Shown piece after piece: positions 51,639 through 61,149 of a stretch of DNA of 64,000 nucleotides. Origin of the DNA: Saccharothrix deserti. Lineage in GTDB: Bacteria > Actinomycetota > Actinomycetes > Mycobacteriales > Pseudonocardiaceae. The notes under the pieces are model-generated. The model was not told the DNA's origin. It did no database searches and worked only from the letters and a program-made list of their open reading frames with translations. The stretch is taken from positions 238,732 through 302,731 of the forward strand of contig NZ_ML775960.1 in assembly GCF_009769385.1 (NCBI RefSeq). Direction: 5' to 3'. Each line of letters begins with the position of its first letter. The stretch's first letter is position 1. The position numbers were made by a program, and so were the translations under genes.

Positions 51639-52865
51639 ATGATCCGCGTACTGGTGCCGCTGGTGTTGCTCCTGGCGGCCTGCACGACCCCGGTTCAGGA
51701 CGAGGCCTGGGAAGGGATCGGGCCGATCACGTTCGTGGACGGCCGCGACACCACCGCGGACCGCCGGGTGGCCGAGATGGTCGAGCGCTGGAATGAGCGC
51801 GCCGGCCAACGCGAGCAGGCGAAGTTCGTGGAGATGCCCAGTTCCACCGACGCCCACCGCGCGCAGTTGACCGCACGCGCCCAGGACCTGGCGGGCGTGC
51901 GCGGCAGCGCGGAGTGCTACGACGTGATGGCCGTGGACACGGTGTGGACGGCCGAGTTCGCCGCGGCCGGGCACCTGGAGCCGCTGGACCCGGCCGAGTT
52001 CGGCGTCGACCGGATGCTGCCGAAGGCGGTGGAGGCGGCCAGGTCGCCGGACGGTGAGCAGCTGTGGGCGATCCCGTGGCGCAGCGACGCCGGGCTGCTC
52101 TACTACCGCGAGGACGTGCTCAAGCAGGCGGGTGTGGACCCGCCGACGACGTGGGCCGGGTTGAGGCGGCAGGCGACCGAGATCGCGCCGCGCCACGGCC
52201 TGGCGGGCTACGTGGGCCAGTTCAGGCTGTACGAGGGCCTGATCGTGAACGCGGCCGAGGCGATCTGGGCGCACGACGGCGACCTGGAGCACCCGGACGA
52301 GCCGGGGGCGAAGGCGGGCGTGCGCGCGCTGGCGGAGGGCATCGAGCAGGGCTGGATCCCACGCGAAACGCTCGACTACGACGAGAACGCGTCCCTCGAC
52401 GAGTTCCGGTCCGGCCGGGCGTTGTTCATGCGCAACTGGCCGTATGCCGGGCCGGTGCTGAACCGGCCGGGCTCGGAGGTGGTCGGGAAGTGGGCGAAGG
52501 TGGCGCTGCCGGGCCCCAGCACCCTGGGCGGCTGGAACCTGGCCGTGTCGAGGTGTTCGCCGCACCAGAAGACCGCCCGCGAGTTCATCAAGTTCGTCAC
52601 CGGCGACGCGAACCAGCGGGAGATGTCCCGGCTCGCCGGGTTCGCGCCGACGTCCACCGACCTGTACGACGAGCCGGGGCTGGCCGCGGACCCGCTGCGG
52701 GAGAGCCTGCTGAACGCCCGCACCCGGCCCCCGTCCGCGCACTACGACGAGTTGACCAGCGTGATGCAGGACACCTTGCACCACGTGCTGAAGAACCCGG
52801 CGGCCATCGACAGATCGCTGGACCAGCTGGCGGACGATCTGGCCAGGGCCAAGGGAGGGCGTTAG
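51639..52865 (+). CDS. Family 1 extracellular solute-binding lipoprotein
   Basis: A 408-residue lipoprotein (LVLLLAACTTP lipobox). CYDVMAVDTVWTAEFAAAGH, LWAIPWRSDAGLLYYREDVL and ALFMRNWPYAGPVLN are hallmark blocks of ABC sugar-binding proteins (SBP family 1). No permease or ATPase genes are nearby, and the next gene leftward is the cyclase-like/solute-binding fusion with a 1-base gap. It may act as a sensor ligand-binding partner rather than a transporter component. Confidence 0.82.
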   Translation: MIRVLVPLVLLLAACTTPVQDEAWEGIGPITFVDGRDTTADRRVAEMVERWNERAGQREQAKFVEMPSSTDAHRAQLTARAQDLAGVRGSAECYDVMAVDTVWTAEFAAAGHLEPLDPAEFGVDRMLPKAVEAARSPDGEQLWAIPWRSDAGLLYYREDVLKQAGVDPPTTWAGLRRQATEIAPRHGLAGYVGQFRLYEGLIVNAAEAIWAHDGDLEHPDEPGAKAGVRALAEGIEQGWIPRETLDYDENASLDEFRSGRALFMRNWPYAGPVLNRPGSEVVGKWAKVALPGPSTLGGWNLAVSRCSPHQKTAREFIKFVTGDANQREMSRLAGFAPTSTDLYDEPGLAADPLRESLLNARTRPPSAHYDELTSVMQDTLHHVLKNPAAIDRSLDQLADDLARAKGGR

Positions 52866-52893
52866 CGCAGGGCGTCAGGGGCAGGCCAGGGCG

Positions 52894-53547
52894 TCAGGGC
52901 GTCACGGCCTTGACGCTCGGTGCGGTCCGCTTGGCGGCGCGGTTCCAGTCGATCCAGCCGCGGATCACCAGGACGGCGAAGATCGTGTAGACGAACGCGC
53001 TGAACCACAGCCCGGACTGGATCTGCAACGGCACGCCGATCGCGTCCACCACCAGCCACACCAGCCAGAACTCGACCAGGCCGAAGCCCTGGAGGGTGAA
53101 GGCGAGGACGGTGCCGACGAAGAGCGCGGCGTCCGGCCACGGCGCCCACGACGCGTCCAGCGCGTCCAGGACGAGCGCGAACCCGACCGTGCCGAGCACG
53201 AACGCGACCGCCACGGCGAGGCGTTCCTTCGCGGTGCCCTTGCGGACCACGACGCCGAACACCGGGTCGCGCCGGCGGGTCCACGCCCACCAGCCGTAGA
53301 GCGTGATCAGCGCGATCACCACCTGGCGCGCGGCCGTGCCTCCGAGTTGCGCGGACAGGTAGACGACGAACAGCAGGGTGACCGACACGAGCTGCACGGG
53401 CCACGTCCACAGCGAGCGCTTCTGCGCCAGGTAGACCACCACCAGCGCGAAGACCTGGCCGATGAACTCCGCCCAGGACACCTTCTGCCCGAACACCGCG
53501 AAGCCCTGCTCCAACAAGACGTGCACCGCGTCCTCCATCCCCGACAT
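52894..53547 (-). CDS. pnuC: PnuC-like nicotinamide riboside transporter
   Basis: Start at 53547 or 53538 is uncertain (MSGMEDAV). The product has seven or so hydrophobic helices (VFALVVVYLAQKRSLWTWPV, TLLFVVYLSAQLGG, FVLGTVGFALVLDALD, FWLVWLVVDAIGVPL) and the PnuC hallmark LYGWWAWTRRRD plus LWFSAFVYTIFAVLVIRGW near the C-terminus. PnuC imports nicotinamide riboside for NAD synthesis. It is convergent with the solute-binding lipoprotein gene. Confidence 0.8.
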   Translation of the reverse strand: MSGMEDAVHVLLEQGFAVFGQKVSWAEFIGQVFALVVVYLAQKRSLWTWPVQLVSVTLLFVVYLSAQLGGTAARQVVIALITLYGWWAWTRRRDPVFGVVVRKGTAKERLAVAVAFVLGTVGFALVLDALDASWAPWPDAALFVGTVLAFTLQGFGLVEFWLVWLVVDAIGVPLQIQSGLWFSAFVYTIFAVLVIRGWIDWNRAAKRTAPSVKAVTP

Positions 53548-53673
53548 GCCGGTCCGGGGCACGGGGCGGCCAACGTCGTCACGCGCGCCGGAGCGCATCT
53601 CTCCTCTTCCGCGTCGAACCTCGTGGCTCACCGAGGTGTTCCTCCGGTGACCAACGGCACACAGGACCGCGTT

Positions 53674-53721
<48 letters not shown>

Positions 53722-53774
53722 GTGGTCATCTCCGCTTCAGCCGGGGTACACCGGCGCGGCGTAGCTTGCGCCGA

Positions 53775-55025
53775 ATGCGAACACCGCTGCTCATGGCCGC
53801 TCTCGTGCCGTTGCTGATCGCCTCCTCCCCCGGTCCCGGCGAGGTCCTGCCGGTCACCCAGACCCGCGCGTTCGTGGACGACGCGTCCGGGACGCCCGCC
53901 AACGCCGACGCCGACGACCCGGCGATCTGGGTGCACCCGCGCTCGGCCGGGCAGAGCGTCGTGCTCGGCACGTTGAAGGAGGGCGGGCTCGCCGCGTTCG
54001 ACCTGGCCGGTCGGACGCTCGGCACCTACCCGGCGCCCCTGCCGCCGACCCCGGACGCCAAGCCCGGCCGGTACAACAACGTGGACGTGCTCAGCCGGGT
54101 GCCGGTCGGCGGGCAGGCCCGGAACCTGGCGTTCGTCAGCGACCGCGGCCGGGACCGCATCCGGGTATACGAGATCGACGGGCGCGGTGCGGCGGCGGGT
54201 GCGGCGGTCGTCCGGGACGTGACCGACCCCGGCGCGCGGCCGGTGTTCTCCTCGTCGGAGGAGGAAGTGGACGACCAGCACACCGCCTACGGGGTGGCGG
54301 CCGGGTACGTCGGGCGCACGCCGGTGGTCGTGACGAACCGGCGCAACGAGACCAGGGTGGCGCTGCTGCACGTGGCCGCCGGGCCGAACGGTTCGGTCGG
54401 CACGTCGGTGGTGTCCACTCTGGACATCCCGGCGTCGTTCCGGCTGCCCGACGGCAGCTCCTGGACGCCGTGCGGCGAGCCGGGCGAGGGCCCTCAGCTG
54501 GAGGGCATGGTGGTCGACTCCGCGCACGGCGTGCTGTACGCGGCGCAGGAGGACGTCGGCATCTGGCGGATCCCGCTGGGCGCCACCGGTTTCGGCACGC
54601 CCGTGCTGATCGACAAGGTGCGGTCGTTCGGCGTGCCGCAGACCTACGACCCGGAAACCGAGGAGTGCTCGGTGTCCGGCGCCGACCCCGGCTTCGGCGG
54701 CACGCACCTGGCGGCGGACGCCGAGGGGCTGACCGTCGGCGACGACTACCTGATCGCGTCCAGCCAGGGCGACTCGCGGTTCGTGGCCTACGAGCGGACC
54801 GGGCGCAACCGGTACGTCGGCGACTTCGTGGTGGGCAGCGGCCGGGGCAACGACTCGGTCGAGCACTCGGACGGCGCGCACGTGGTGACCGCCGACCTCG
54901 GCCCGGCCTACCCGGAGGGCCTGCTGGTCGTGCACGACGGCGAGCGCACCCCCGCCGCCGGTGACCTGCCGACCACCGGCTTCGCGTACGTGAGCTGGGC
55001 GGACGTGCTGGACGAGCTGGACTGA
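53775..55025 (+). CDS. Secreted beta-propeller phytase
   Basis: ATG 53775 gives 416 residues with an N-terminal signal (LLMAALVPLLIASS). DADDPAIWVHPRSAGQSVVL, NNVDVLSRVPVGGQARNLAF, SDRGRDRIRVYEIDGRG and GVLYAAQEDVGIWRIP are typical of 3-phytases of the beta-propeller (PF02333) family, which release phosphate from phytate using calcium. The length is slightly longer than typical Bacillus phytases. It lies alone, followed by a strong terminator; expression would be expected under phosphate limitation, though no PHO box was identified. Confidence 0.88.
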   Translation: MRTPLLMAALVPLLIASSPGPGEVLPVTQTRAFVDDASGTPANADADDPAIWVHPRSAGQSVVLGTLKEGGLAAFDLAGRTLGTYPAPLPPTPDAKPGRYNNVDVLSRVPVGGQARNLAFVSDRGRDRIRVYEIDGRGAAAGAAVVRDVTDPGARPVFSSSEEEVDDQHTAYGVAAGYVGRTPVVVTNRRNETRVALLHVAAGPNGSVGTSVVSTLDIPASFRLPDGSSWTPCGEPGEGPQLEGMVVDSAHGVLYAAQEDVGIWRIPLGATGFGTPVLIDKVRSFGVPQTYDPETEECSVSGADPGFGGTHLAADAEGLTVGDDYLIASSQGDSRFVAYERTGRNRYVGDFVVGSGRGNDSVEHSDGAHVVTADLGPAYPEGLLVVHDGERTPAAGDLPTTGFAYVSWADVLDELD

Positions 55026-55037
55026 CCCCCGCACACC

Positions 55038-55073
55038 AGGAGGCCCCGCCCGTGGTTCCGGGCGGGGCCTCCT
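55038..55073 (+). terminator. Terminator after phytase
   Basis: AGGAGGCCCCGCCCG (55038-55052) and CGGGCGGGGCCTCCT (55059-55073) form a perfect 15-bp stem with a 6-base loop. Confidence 0.85.
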
Positions 55074-55150
55074 GGCTTTCCTGAGCGTTGCCGGGGCGTC
55101 GGTGGCGTTGCGGGGCGTCGGTGGGCGTCGGTGGTGATCGCCGGCCGGGA

Positions 55151-55942
55151 TCAGCTGTCGGCGGGCGGCACGGACAGGCCGGCGGGCGGGGTCGGCGTCG
55201 GGTCCACGTGGGCCTGGCGGGACGCGCGGGCCGAGGCCGTCACGGGCTCCTGCGAACGGCGCGGCGCCGGCGTGATGCTCGTCGACTCCGCCTGGATGCG
55301 GTTGAGCCAGCCCTCCCAGCGCTGCTGCATCGGCCGGATCAGACCGCCGCCGACGCCGATCACGATCACGCCCGCGATCGTGGCGAGCACCGTGATCAGG
55401 ACCGGCATGGTCACCGCGACGGCGATGCCCAGCTGGTTCAGCGCGGCGATGACACCCAACCCGATGACGAAGCCGTACGTGGAGTTGCCCAGGAGCTTGG
55501 TGTACGGGCGGTCGGCCAGCGCGCCGGTGACCAGGCCGCGCAGGGCCTTGGCGATCGCGGCGGCGACGAGCACCAGGACGATGGCCACGACGATGCGCGG
55601 CAGGTACGCGATGACGTCGTTGAGCAGGGCGCTCACCGCGTTGCCGGTGCCGAAGACGCCGAACGCGAGCTGCAGGGCGATCAGCAGCACGAAGTAGTAG
55701 ACGAGCTTGACGATCAGACGGGAGGCGTCGATCGGCGACCGCTCCACCGCGCCGCGAAGGCCGGAACGCTCGACGAGGCGGTCGAACCCGATCCTCTTGA
55801 GCAGGAACCGGACGGCCCTGGCCAGTGCCTTGGCGATCAGCCAGCCGATGAACAGGACCAGCAGGAAGCCGAGGAGTTTCGGCACGAACGTGGCCACCAC
55901 CGTCCACGCCTGTCCGAGTCCTTCGGTGATCTGGGAGCCCAC
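55151..55942 (-). CDS. CmpX/MscS-related membrane protein
   Basis: GTG 55942 follows AAGGAGGGTCGTC and gives 263 residues. Several helices are visible: VATFVPKLLGFLLVLFIGWL, IVKLVYYFVLLIALQLAFG, IVVAIVLVLVAAAIAKAL and VLITVLATIAGVIVIGVGGG. The pattern matches the CmpX-type conserved membrane proteins with a mechanosensitive-channel-related TM helix. The C-terminal end is Pro/Thr-rich and disordered. Function is unproven; channel-like activity is inferred only from the family. Confidence 0.7.
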   Translation of the reverse strand: MGSQITEGLGQAWTVVATFVPKLLGFLLVLFIGWLIAKALARAVRFLLKRIGFDRLVERSGLRGAVERSPIDASRLIVKLVYYFVLLIALQLAFGVFGTGNAVSALLNDVIAYLPRIVVAIVLVLVAAAIAKALRGLVTGALADRPYTKLLGNSTYGFVIGLGVIAALNQLGIAVAVTMPVLITVLATIAGVIVIGVGGGLIRPMQQRWEGWLNRIQAESTSITPAPRRSQEPVTASARASRQAHVDPTPTPPAGLSVPPADS

Positions 55943-56096
55943 GACGACCCTCCTTCGCATTTGCGCTTGTGGTGGAGATCGTTTCCCGCCCCGCATCACC
56001 CGGCAACCTGAAGTCGTGGCACGAAAGAGTGACTGACGTGGCGGTTTCCGCCCCCACAGTCCAGAGTGGAATCACCGGTGGGGACCGGGGAGAGGG

Positions 56097-56130
56097 AAAC
56101 GCCCGGCGCGGATTTTCGCGCCGGGCGTTT
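56097..56130 (-). terminator. Terminator downstream of the TAP-like hydrolase
   Basis: AAACGCCCGGCGCG (56097-56110) and CGCGCCGGGCGTTT (56117-56130) form a 14-bp stem, 40 bases beyond the hydrolase stop on the minus strand. Confidence 0.8.
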
Positions 56131-56172
56131 TCGCGTTCTCGGGGTCGTTCCGGAGCCGTCCCGGCCGGGGAA

Positions 56173-57693
56173 TCAGAAGCGGGCGGAAAGGCCCCTGCCG
56201 TCCAGGTACGCCCGCACGTGCTGCGGCGACGCCGCCCGCGTCGGGTCGGGCCTCGGGTCGCCGGGGCAGCTCGAACTGCTGGCCGGCAGCACACCGTCGA
56301 GCAGGTACCGGTTGACGGCCCGGTCCACGCACCGGTTCCCGCCGCCGTAGAGGCCGTGCTTGCCCTCGTCCAGCACGGTGATCAGGTTGTGCCCGAGGCG
56401 GGTCGCCATCGCCGGGCCGCTCTCGTAGTGCGTCTGCGTGTCGCCCTCGGCCTGCACGACGAGGCCGACCGGGTACCCGTCGCGCTCGAGCTCCACCGCG
56501 GGCTCGGGCGGTGTGAAGGTGCGGAACGTGCAGGTGGTCGGCGCGGCCCGGATGACGCCGAAGCCGTACGGGTAGCGGTCGCGGAAGACCCGCATGTCCT
56601 CGTAGTACGTCTCCACGTCGGTCGGCCAGTCGACCTCGCAGATCACCGTGTTGAACACGCCGGACACCAGGTCGTCCTGCGCCGACTGGGCCAGCAGCGT
56701 GTTGGTCTCGGAGGGTTCCCCGGCCTGCAGGGAAGTCACCGTGTCGGCGAGGTCCGACCACAGTGGACGGTGCCGGCTGCCGACGCCGACGGCCGCGTCG
56801 AACGTGGTCCGGGTCTGGCCGCCGACCGGTGCCACTGCCAACGCCGCCGCGACGCGCTCGACGGCCGCCATCACCTCCTGCGCGGTCGCGCCGAGCTTGA
56901 ACCGGTCGGGGTGCTGGGCGACCCAGGCCGCCCACGCCTCGACGTTGCGCCGCAGCGCCGCCGCCTGCGCCCGGAACTGCTCGCGCCAGATCCACTCCGG
57001 GTGCACGGCCGAGTCGAGCACGCTGCGGTCCAGGCGGGTCGGGAACAGGCTGCCGTACACCGCGCCCAGGTACGTCCCGTAGGAGTAGCCCAGGTAGTTC
57101 AGCTTCTCCTCGCGGAGCACCGCGCGCACCACGTCGAGGTCCCGCGCGGTGTTCGCGGTGTTGACGAACGGTCGGATGCCGCCGGCCGCGCGCTGGCAGG
57201 CGTCCTCCGCGGCCCGCGCCTCGGCGGCCCACTTCGGGAAGTCCGAATCAGCCGGTCGGGTGTCGAACGTGGCCAGTGCCGGCACCGTGCGGCAGTTCAG
57301 CGCGGTCGACCCGCCGACACCGCGCGGGTCGAACCCGATCAGGTCGTACACCTTCGCCACTTCGGAGCCCGCCAGGAACCTCGGCATGCCGAGACCGGAG
57401 CCGCCCGGCCCGCCCGGGTTGAGCACCAGGATGCCGCGCCTGCGCGCCGGGTCCGCCGCCTTCCTGCGGCTGATCACCAGCGAGATCCGCTCCGCCGCCG
57501 GCCGCTCGTAGTCCAACGGCAGCACCAGTTCCGCGCACTCCAGGCGCCCCTCGTCGCACGACGACCAGGTGAGCTGCTGGGTGTGGAACTCGGCCAGCGG
57601 ATCGCTGCGCGCCGTGCCGAACGACGGTGCGCCCCCCGTCGCCAACACCGCGGCCACCGCCAGGCCGACTGACATGTACCTGCGCACTAACAC
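56173..57693 (-). CDS. Secreted alpha/beta hydrolase (tripeptidyl aminopeptidase-like)
   Basis: A 506-residue exported protein with a signal peptide (VGLAVAAVLATGGAPSFG). NPGGPGGSGLGMPRFLAG is the oxyanion region, YLGYSYGTYLGAVYGSLF carries the GxSxG nucleophile, and YPVGLVVQAEGDTQTHYES plus LDEGKHGLYGGGNRCVD contain the acid and histidine. This is the TAP/SlpD family of secreted peptidases, which cleave tripeptides or related substrates. The length and TAP-like C-terminal block are normal. It is divergent from fasR. Confidence 0.88.
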   Translation of the reverse strand: MLVRRYMSVGLAVAAVLATGGAPSFGTARSDPLAEFHTQQLTWSSCDEGRLECAELVLPLDYERPAAERISLVISRRKAADPARRRGILVLNPGGPGGSGLGMPRFLAGSEVAKVYDLIGFDPRGVGGSTALNCRTVPALATFDTRPADSDFPKWAAEARAAEDACQRAAGGIRPFVNTANTARDLDVVRAVLREEKLNYLGYSYGTYLGAVYGSLFPTRLDRSVLDSAVHPEWIWREQFRAQAAALRRNVEAWAAWVAQHPDRFKLGATAQEVMAAVERVAAALAVAPVGGQTRTTFDAAVGVGSRHRPLWSDLADTVTSLQAGEPSETNTLLAQSAQDDLVSGVFNTVICEVDWPTDVETYYEDMRVFRDRYPYGFGVIRAAPTTCTFRTFTPPEPAVELERDGYPVGLVVQAEGDTQTHYESGPAMATRLGHNLITVLDEGKHGLYGGGNRCVDRAVNRYLLDGVLPASSSSCPGDPRPDPTRAASPQHVRAYLDGRGLSARF

Positions 57694-57805
57694 CCCTCCC
57701 GACGAGCCGGTCCGAAACGCAACCGACGGTAGGGCGAGCGACGCACAGCGTCAGGTTGTGTCACTCGTTGGTGTCGACCATCGGAGCCCGTGCGATCGTT
57801 GCGGT

Positions 57806-58981
57806 ATGACCAGCTCAACCGCGCTGTCGCGGGCCACCTTGCGAACGCTGCAACGGGCGTCGGGCGACCTGGCCGCGGCGAGCGTGGCCGAGATGGAGGA
57901 TCGCCTGCCGTGGTTCCGGCGGATGCCCGCCGACCAGCGGGCGGGCGTGCTGCTGCTGATCCAGAACGGGGTCGCCGGGTTCGTGTCCTGGCTGCACGAC
58001 CCGCAGCAGGCGATCCGGCTGACCGCCGAGGCGTTCCGGTCCGCGCCCAAGGACATCTCGCGGTGGGTGAGCCTGCGGCAGACCGTGGAGCTGGTGCGGA
58101 TCGCGCTGGAGCTGTTCGAACAGTTGTTGCCCAAGCTGGCCGAGAACGAGGCCGAACGCGCGCTGCTGACCGAAGGCGTGCTGCGGTACGGCCGGGAGAT
58201 CGCGTTTTCCGCGGCCACCTCGTACGCGGCGGCGGCCGAGGCGCGCGGCGCGTGGGACGCCCGGCTTGAGGCGCTGGTCGTGGACGGGATCGTGCGTGGC
58301 GACGCGGAGGAGTCCTTGTTGTCCCGGGCCACCGCGCTGGGTTGGGATCCGGCGGCGGAGGCGACCGTGCTGGTGGGCAACCCGCCGTCGGACGACCCGC
58401 CGGCCGTGGTGTTCGAGGTGCGCAGCCGGGCGGCCCGGATCGGGCGGCCGGTGCTGCTGAGCGTGCAGGGTTCCCGGCTGGTCGTGGTGCTGGGCGGTGA
58501 GACGGAACGGGGCGAGGAGCTGGTCCGGATCTCCGACGCGTTCGGGCCCGGTCCGGTGGTGGCCGGTCCGACGGTGACGAGCCTGGCAGAGGCGCACCGC
58601 AGCGCCGGCGACGCGTTGTCAGGGCTGCGCGCGGTGGTCGGGTGGCCCGCCGCGCCGAGGCCGGTGCGGTCGCTCGACCTGCTGCCGGAACGCGCGCTGG
58701 CCGGTGATCCGGAGGCCGAGTGGCAGCTGGTGGACCGGGTGGCCCGGCCGCTGGAGGACGCGGGCGGCGCGCTGCTGGAGACGGTGGACGCGTTCCTGGA
58801 AGTGGGCGGCGTGCTGGAGGCGTGCGCGCGGAAGCTGTTCGTACACCCGAACACGGTCCGCTACCGGCTCAAGCGGGCCACCGAACTCACCGGGCGAAAT
58901 GCCAACGACCCCCGTGACGCTCTGGTGTTGCGCGTCGCACTGTCCGTAGGACGACTGGCGCGTGCACGCGGCTTGTGGTGA
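57806..58981 (+). CDS. fasR: PucR-type regulator of fatty acid synthesis (FasR-like)
   Basis: A 391-residue protein starting at ATG 57806. It has an N-terminal helical region (SGDLAAASVAEMEDRLPWFR), a long middle, and the PucR/CdaR-type C-terminal HTH: LEVGGVLEACARKLFVHPNT, then VRYRLKRATELTGRN. In Streptomyces, the PucR-like FasR lies immediately before fabD and activates the fabD-fabH-acpP-fabF operon; the same order here supports the name. An inverted repeat lies just upstream of fabD. Confidence 0.88.
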   Translation: MTSSTALSRATLRTLQRASGDLAAASVAEMEDRLPWFRRMPADQRAGVLLLIQNGVAGFVSWLHDPQQAIRLTAEAFRSAPKDISRWVSLRQTVELVRIALELFEQLLPKLAENEAERALLTEGVLRYGREIAFSAATSYAAAAEARGAWDARLEALVVDGIVRGDAEESLLSRATALGWDPAAEATVLVGNPPSDDPPAVVFEVRSRAARIGRPVLLSVQGSRLVVVLGGETERGEELVRISDAFGPGPVVAGPTVTSLAEAHRSAGDALSGLRAVVGWPAAPRPVRSLDLLPERALAGDPEAEWQLVDRVARPLEDAGGALLETVDAFLEVGGVLEACARKLFVHPNTVRYRLKRATELTGRNANDPRDALVLRVALSVGRLARARGLW

Positions 58982-59085
58982 CCCATCTCGGTGACACCCG
59001 ACCGGGTGTGATGGACGACGCATGTCCGGTTTGGGCAGGGTCCGACAACCCACGAGGTCGTTCTACGTTCATCTTCGAGTCGCAT

Positions 59086-59102
59086 TTGTAGACACCCTAC
59101 AA
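59086..59102. promoter_or_regulatory. Inverted repeat upstream of fabD
   Basis: TTGTAG (59086-59091) and CTACAA (59097-59102) form a 6-bp dyad with a 5-base spacer, about 70 bases before fabD and downstream of fasR. Position makes it a candidate FasR site, but the match to the known FasR motif was not tested. Confidence 0.4.
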
Positions 59103-59169
59103 GCCACGGTCTCCCGTTTCGTCGGTGGCGGCATCACGGGAAACCGCCGAAAGCGTGTTCAGTGAGCGG

Positions 59170-60114
59170 GTGATCGCGCTCCTCGCCCCCGGACAGGGGT
59201 CCCAGACACCCGGCATGCTCACCCCCTGGCTCGAAGTCGAGGGGGCCGCCGAGCGCGTCGGTGCCTGGTCCGAGGCGACCGGCCTCGACCTGGCCCGTCT
59301 GGGCACCACGGCCGAAGCGGACGAGATCAAGGACACCGCGGTCACCCAGCCGCTGGTCGTCGCGCTCGCCCTGCTCGCCTACGAGGAGCTGCGCCGCCGG
59401 GTCGAGCTGCCCGCCGACACGATCATCGCGGGCCACTCCGTCGGCGAACTCGCCGCCGCCGCCATCGCGGGCGTGCTGAGCACCGACGACGCCGTCGCGC
59501 TCGCCGCCGTGCGCGGCGCCGAGATGGCCGCCGCCTGCGCGTTGACGCCGACCGGCATGGTCGCGGTCCTGGGCGGCGAAGCGGACGAGGTGCTGGCCCG
59601 CCTGGACGAGCTGGGCCTGGTCGGCGCGAACCGCAACGGCGCGGGCCAGATCGTGGCCGCGGGCCCGCTGGAGGCGCTGGACCAGCTGGTCGAACAGCCA
59701 CCCGACCGGGCGAAGATCCGCAGGCTCCAGGTCGCGGGCGCGTTCCACACCCGGTTCATGGCGCCCGCCGAGGAGGCGTTGCGCGCCCGTGCCGCCGGGA
59801 TCGTGGTGAAGGACGCCGCGCTGCCGCTGCTGTCCAACGCCGACGGCGCGGTGGTGTCCGACGGCGCCGAGGTGCTGAGCCGACTGATCTCCCAGGTGAC
59901 CCGCCCCGTGCGGTGGGACGCCTGCCAGGCAACCCTGGCCGGGCACGCCGTGACCGCGGTGGTCGAGCTGCCGCCCGCGGGCGCGTTGACCGGCCTGGCC
60001 AAGCGCGAGCTGAAGGGCACCCCCACCTTGGGCCTCAAGACCCCCGACCAACTGGACAAGGTCGTCGAGATGATCGTCTCCACACCGGCGGAAGACGCGG
60101 AGGCGGCCAAGTGA
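59170..60114 (+). CDS. fabD: Malonyl-CoA:ACP transacylase
   Basis: FabD loads malonyl from CoA onto ACP. GTG 59170 (VIALLAPGQGSQTPGMLTPW) is chosen as homologues start here; GTG 59125 is possible. The active-site serine is in IIAGHSVGELAAAAIAGVLS and the conserved arginine in LAAVRGAEMAAACALTP. The histidine is in AGAFHTRFMAPAEEAL. The 314-residue length is normal. It starts the operon fabD-fabH-acpP-fabF-accD, controlled by FasR. Confidence 0.95.
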   Translation: MIALLAPGQGSQTPGMLTPWLEVEGAAERVGAWSEATGLDLARLGTTAEADEIKDTAVTQPLVVALALLAYEELRRRVELPADTIIAGHSVGELAAAAIAGVLSTDDAVALAAVRGAEMAAACALTPTGMVAVLGGEADEVLARLDELGLVGANRNGAGQIVAAGPLEALDQLVEQPPDRAKIRRLQVAGAFHTRFMAPAEEALRARAAGIVVKDAALPLLSNADGAVVSDGAEVLSRLISQVTRPVRWDACQATLAGHAVTAVVELPPAGALTGLAKRELKGTPTLGLKTPDQLDKVVEMIVSTPAEDAEAAK

Positions 60115-61088
60115 CCACCTTCTCGATCCCCGCCGGCTCGGTCGGCACGCGCATCATCGGCCTGGGCAGCTACCAGCCCGAGACGATCGTCAGCAACCAC
60201 GACCTGAGCCTGCGCATGGAGACCTCGGACGAGTGGATCCGCGACCGGGTCGGCATCGCCAACCGCCGGGTGGCCAAGCCGGACGAGCTGCTGGTCGACA
60301 TGGCCGTCGAGGCGGGCGCCAAGGCCGTTGCCGACGCCGGGCTGGCCCCGTCGGACATCGGCGCGGTCATCGTGGCCACCTGCACCATGCCGTCCGGGAT
60401 TCCCAACGCGGCGGCCCAGGTCGCCGACCGGATCGGGGTCAAGGCCGCGCCCGCGTTCGACCTGAACGCCGCGTGCGCGGGCTTCTGCTACGCGCTGGGC
60501 ACCGCGTCCGACCTGGTCCGCGCGGGCACGGTGAAGCACGTGCTGGTCATCGGCGCGGAGAAGCTGACCGACTGGGTCGACCCGAACGACCGGTCCACCG
60601 CGATCATCTTCGCCGACGGCGCGGGCGCGGCGGTCGTCGGTCCGTCCGACGAGCCGGGCATCGGCCCGGTGTCGTGGGGCAGCGCGGGCGACCTGGTGGA
60701 CATGATCCACATCGCCGACCGCGAGTCGTTCATCTTCCAGGAGGGCCAGTCGGTCTTCCGCTGGGCGACCACGCAGATCGCCCCGATCGCGATCAAGGCG
60801 GTCGAGCTGGCCGGCCTGGAGTTGTCCGATGTGGACGTCTTCGTGCCGCACCAGGCGAACCTGCGGATCGTCGAGGCCATCGCGAAGCGGTTGCGCGCCA
60901 AGGGTGCCCGTGAGGACCTCGTGATCGCGCGTGACATCGTGGACTCCGGCAACACCTCGTCCGCTTCGATCCCCCTCGCGCTGGACCACATGCGTGCGGC
61001 GGGAGAGGTGCGCAGCGGTGACGTGGCGCTGCTCGTCGGCTTCGGAGCCGGCCTGTCCTACGCGGGACAGGTCGTCCGGCTGCCGTGA
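60111..61088 (+). CDS. fabH: 3-oxoacyl-ACP synthase III
   Basis: FabH condenses an acyl-CoA with malonyl-ACP, starting fatty acid synthesis. GTG 60111 overlaps the fabD stop by four bases. The 325-residue product has the catalytic Cys in FDLNAACAGFCYALG, His in DVFVPHQANLRIV and Asn in IVDSGNTSSASIP. SDEWIRDRVGIANRRVAKPD is the conserved N-terminal block. In actinomycetes FabH favours branched short acyl-CoAs; the choice cannot be read here. Confidence 0.96.
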   Translation: MTTFSIPAGSVGTRIIGLGSYQPETIVSNHDLSLRMETSDEWIRDRVGIANRRVAKPDELLVDMAVEAGAKAVADAGLAPSDIGAVIVATCTMPSGIPNAAAQVADRIGVKAAPAFDLNAACAGFCYALGTASDLVRAGTVKHVLVIGAEKLTDWVDPNDRSTAIIFADGAGAAVVGPSDEPGIGPVSWGSAGDLVDMIHIADRESFIFQEGQSVFRWATTQIAPIAIKAVELAGLELSDVDVFVPHQANLRIVEAIAKRLRAKGAREDLVIARDIVDSGNTSSASIPLALDHMRAAGEVRSGDVALLVGFGAGLSYAGQVVRLP

Positions 61089-61149
61089 CCGCAATCCAGG
61101 ACTCCGGTGGGACCAACCAGCCGGCGAAGCAAGAAGGAAGGGATTTTCA

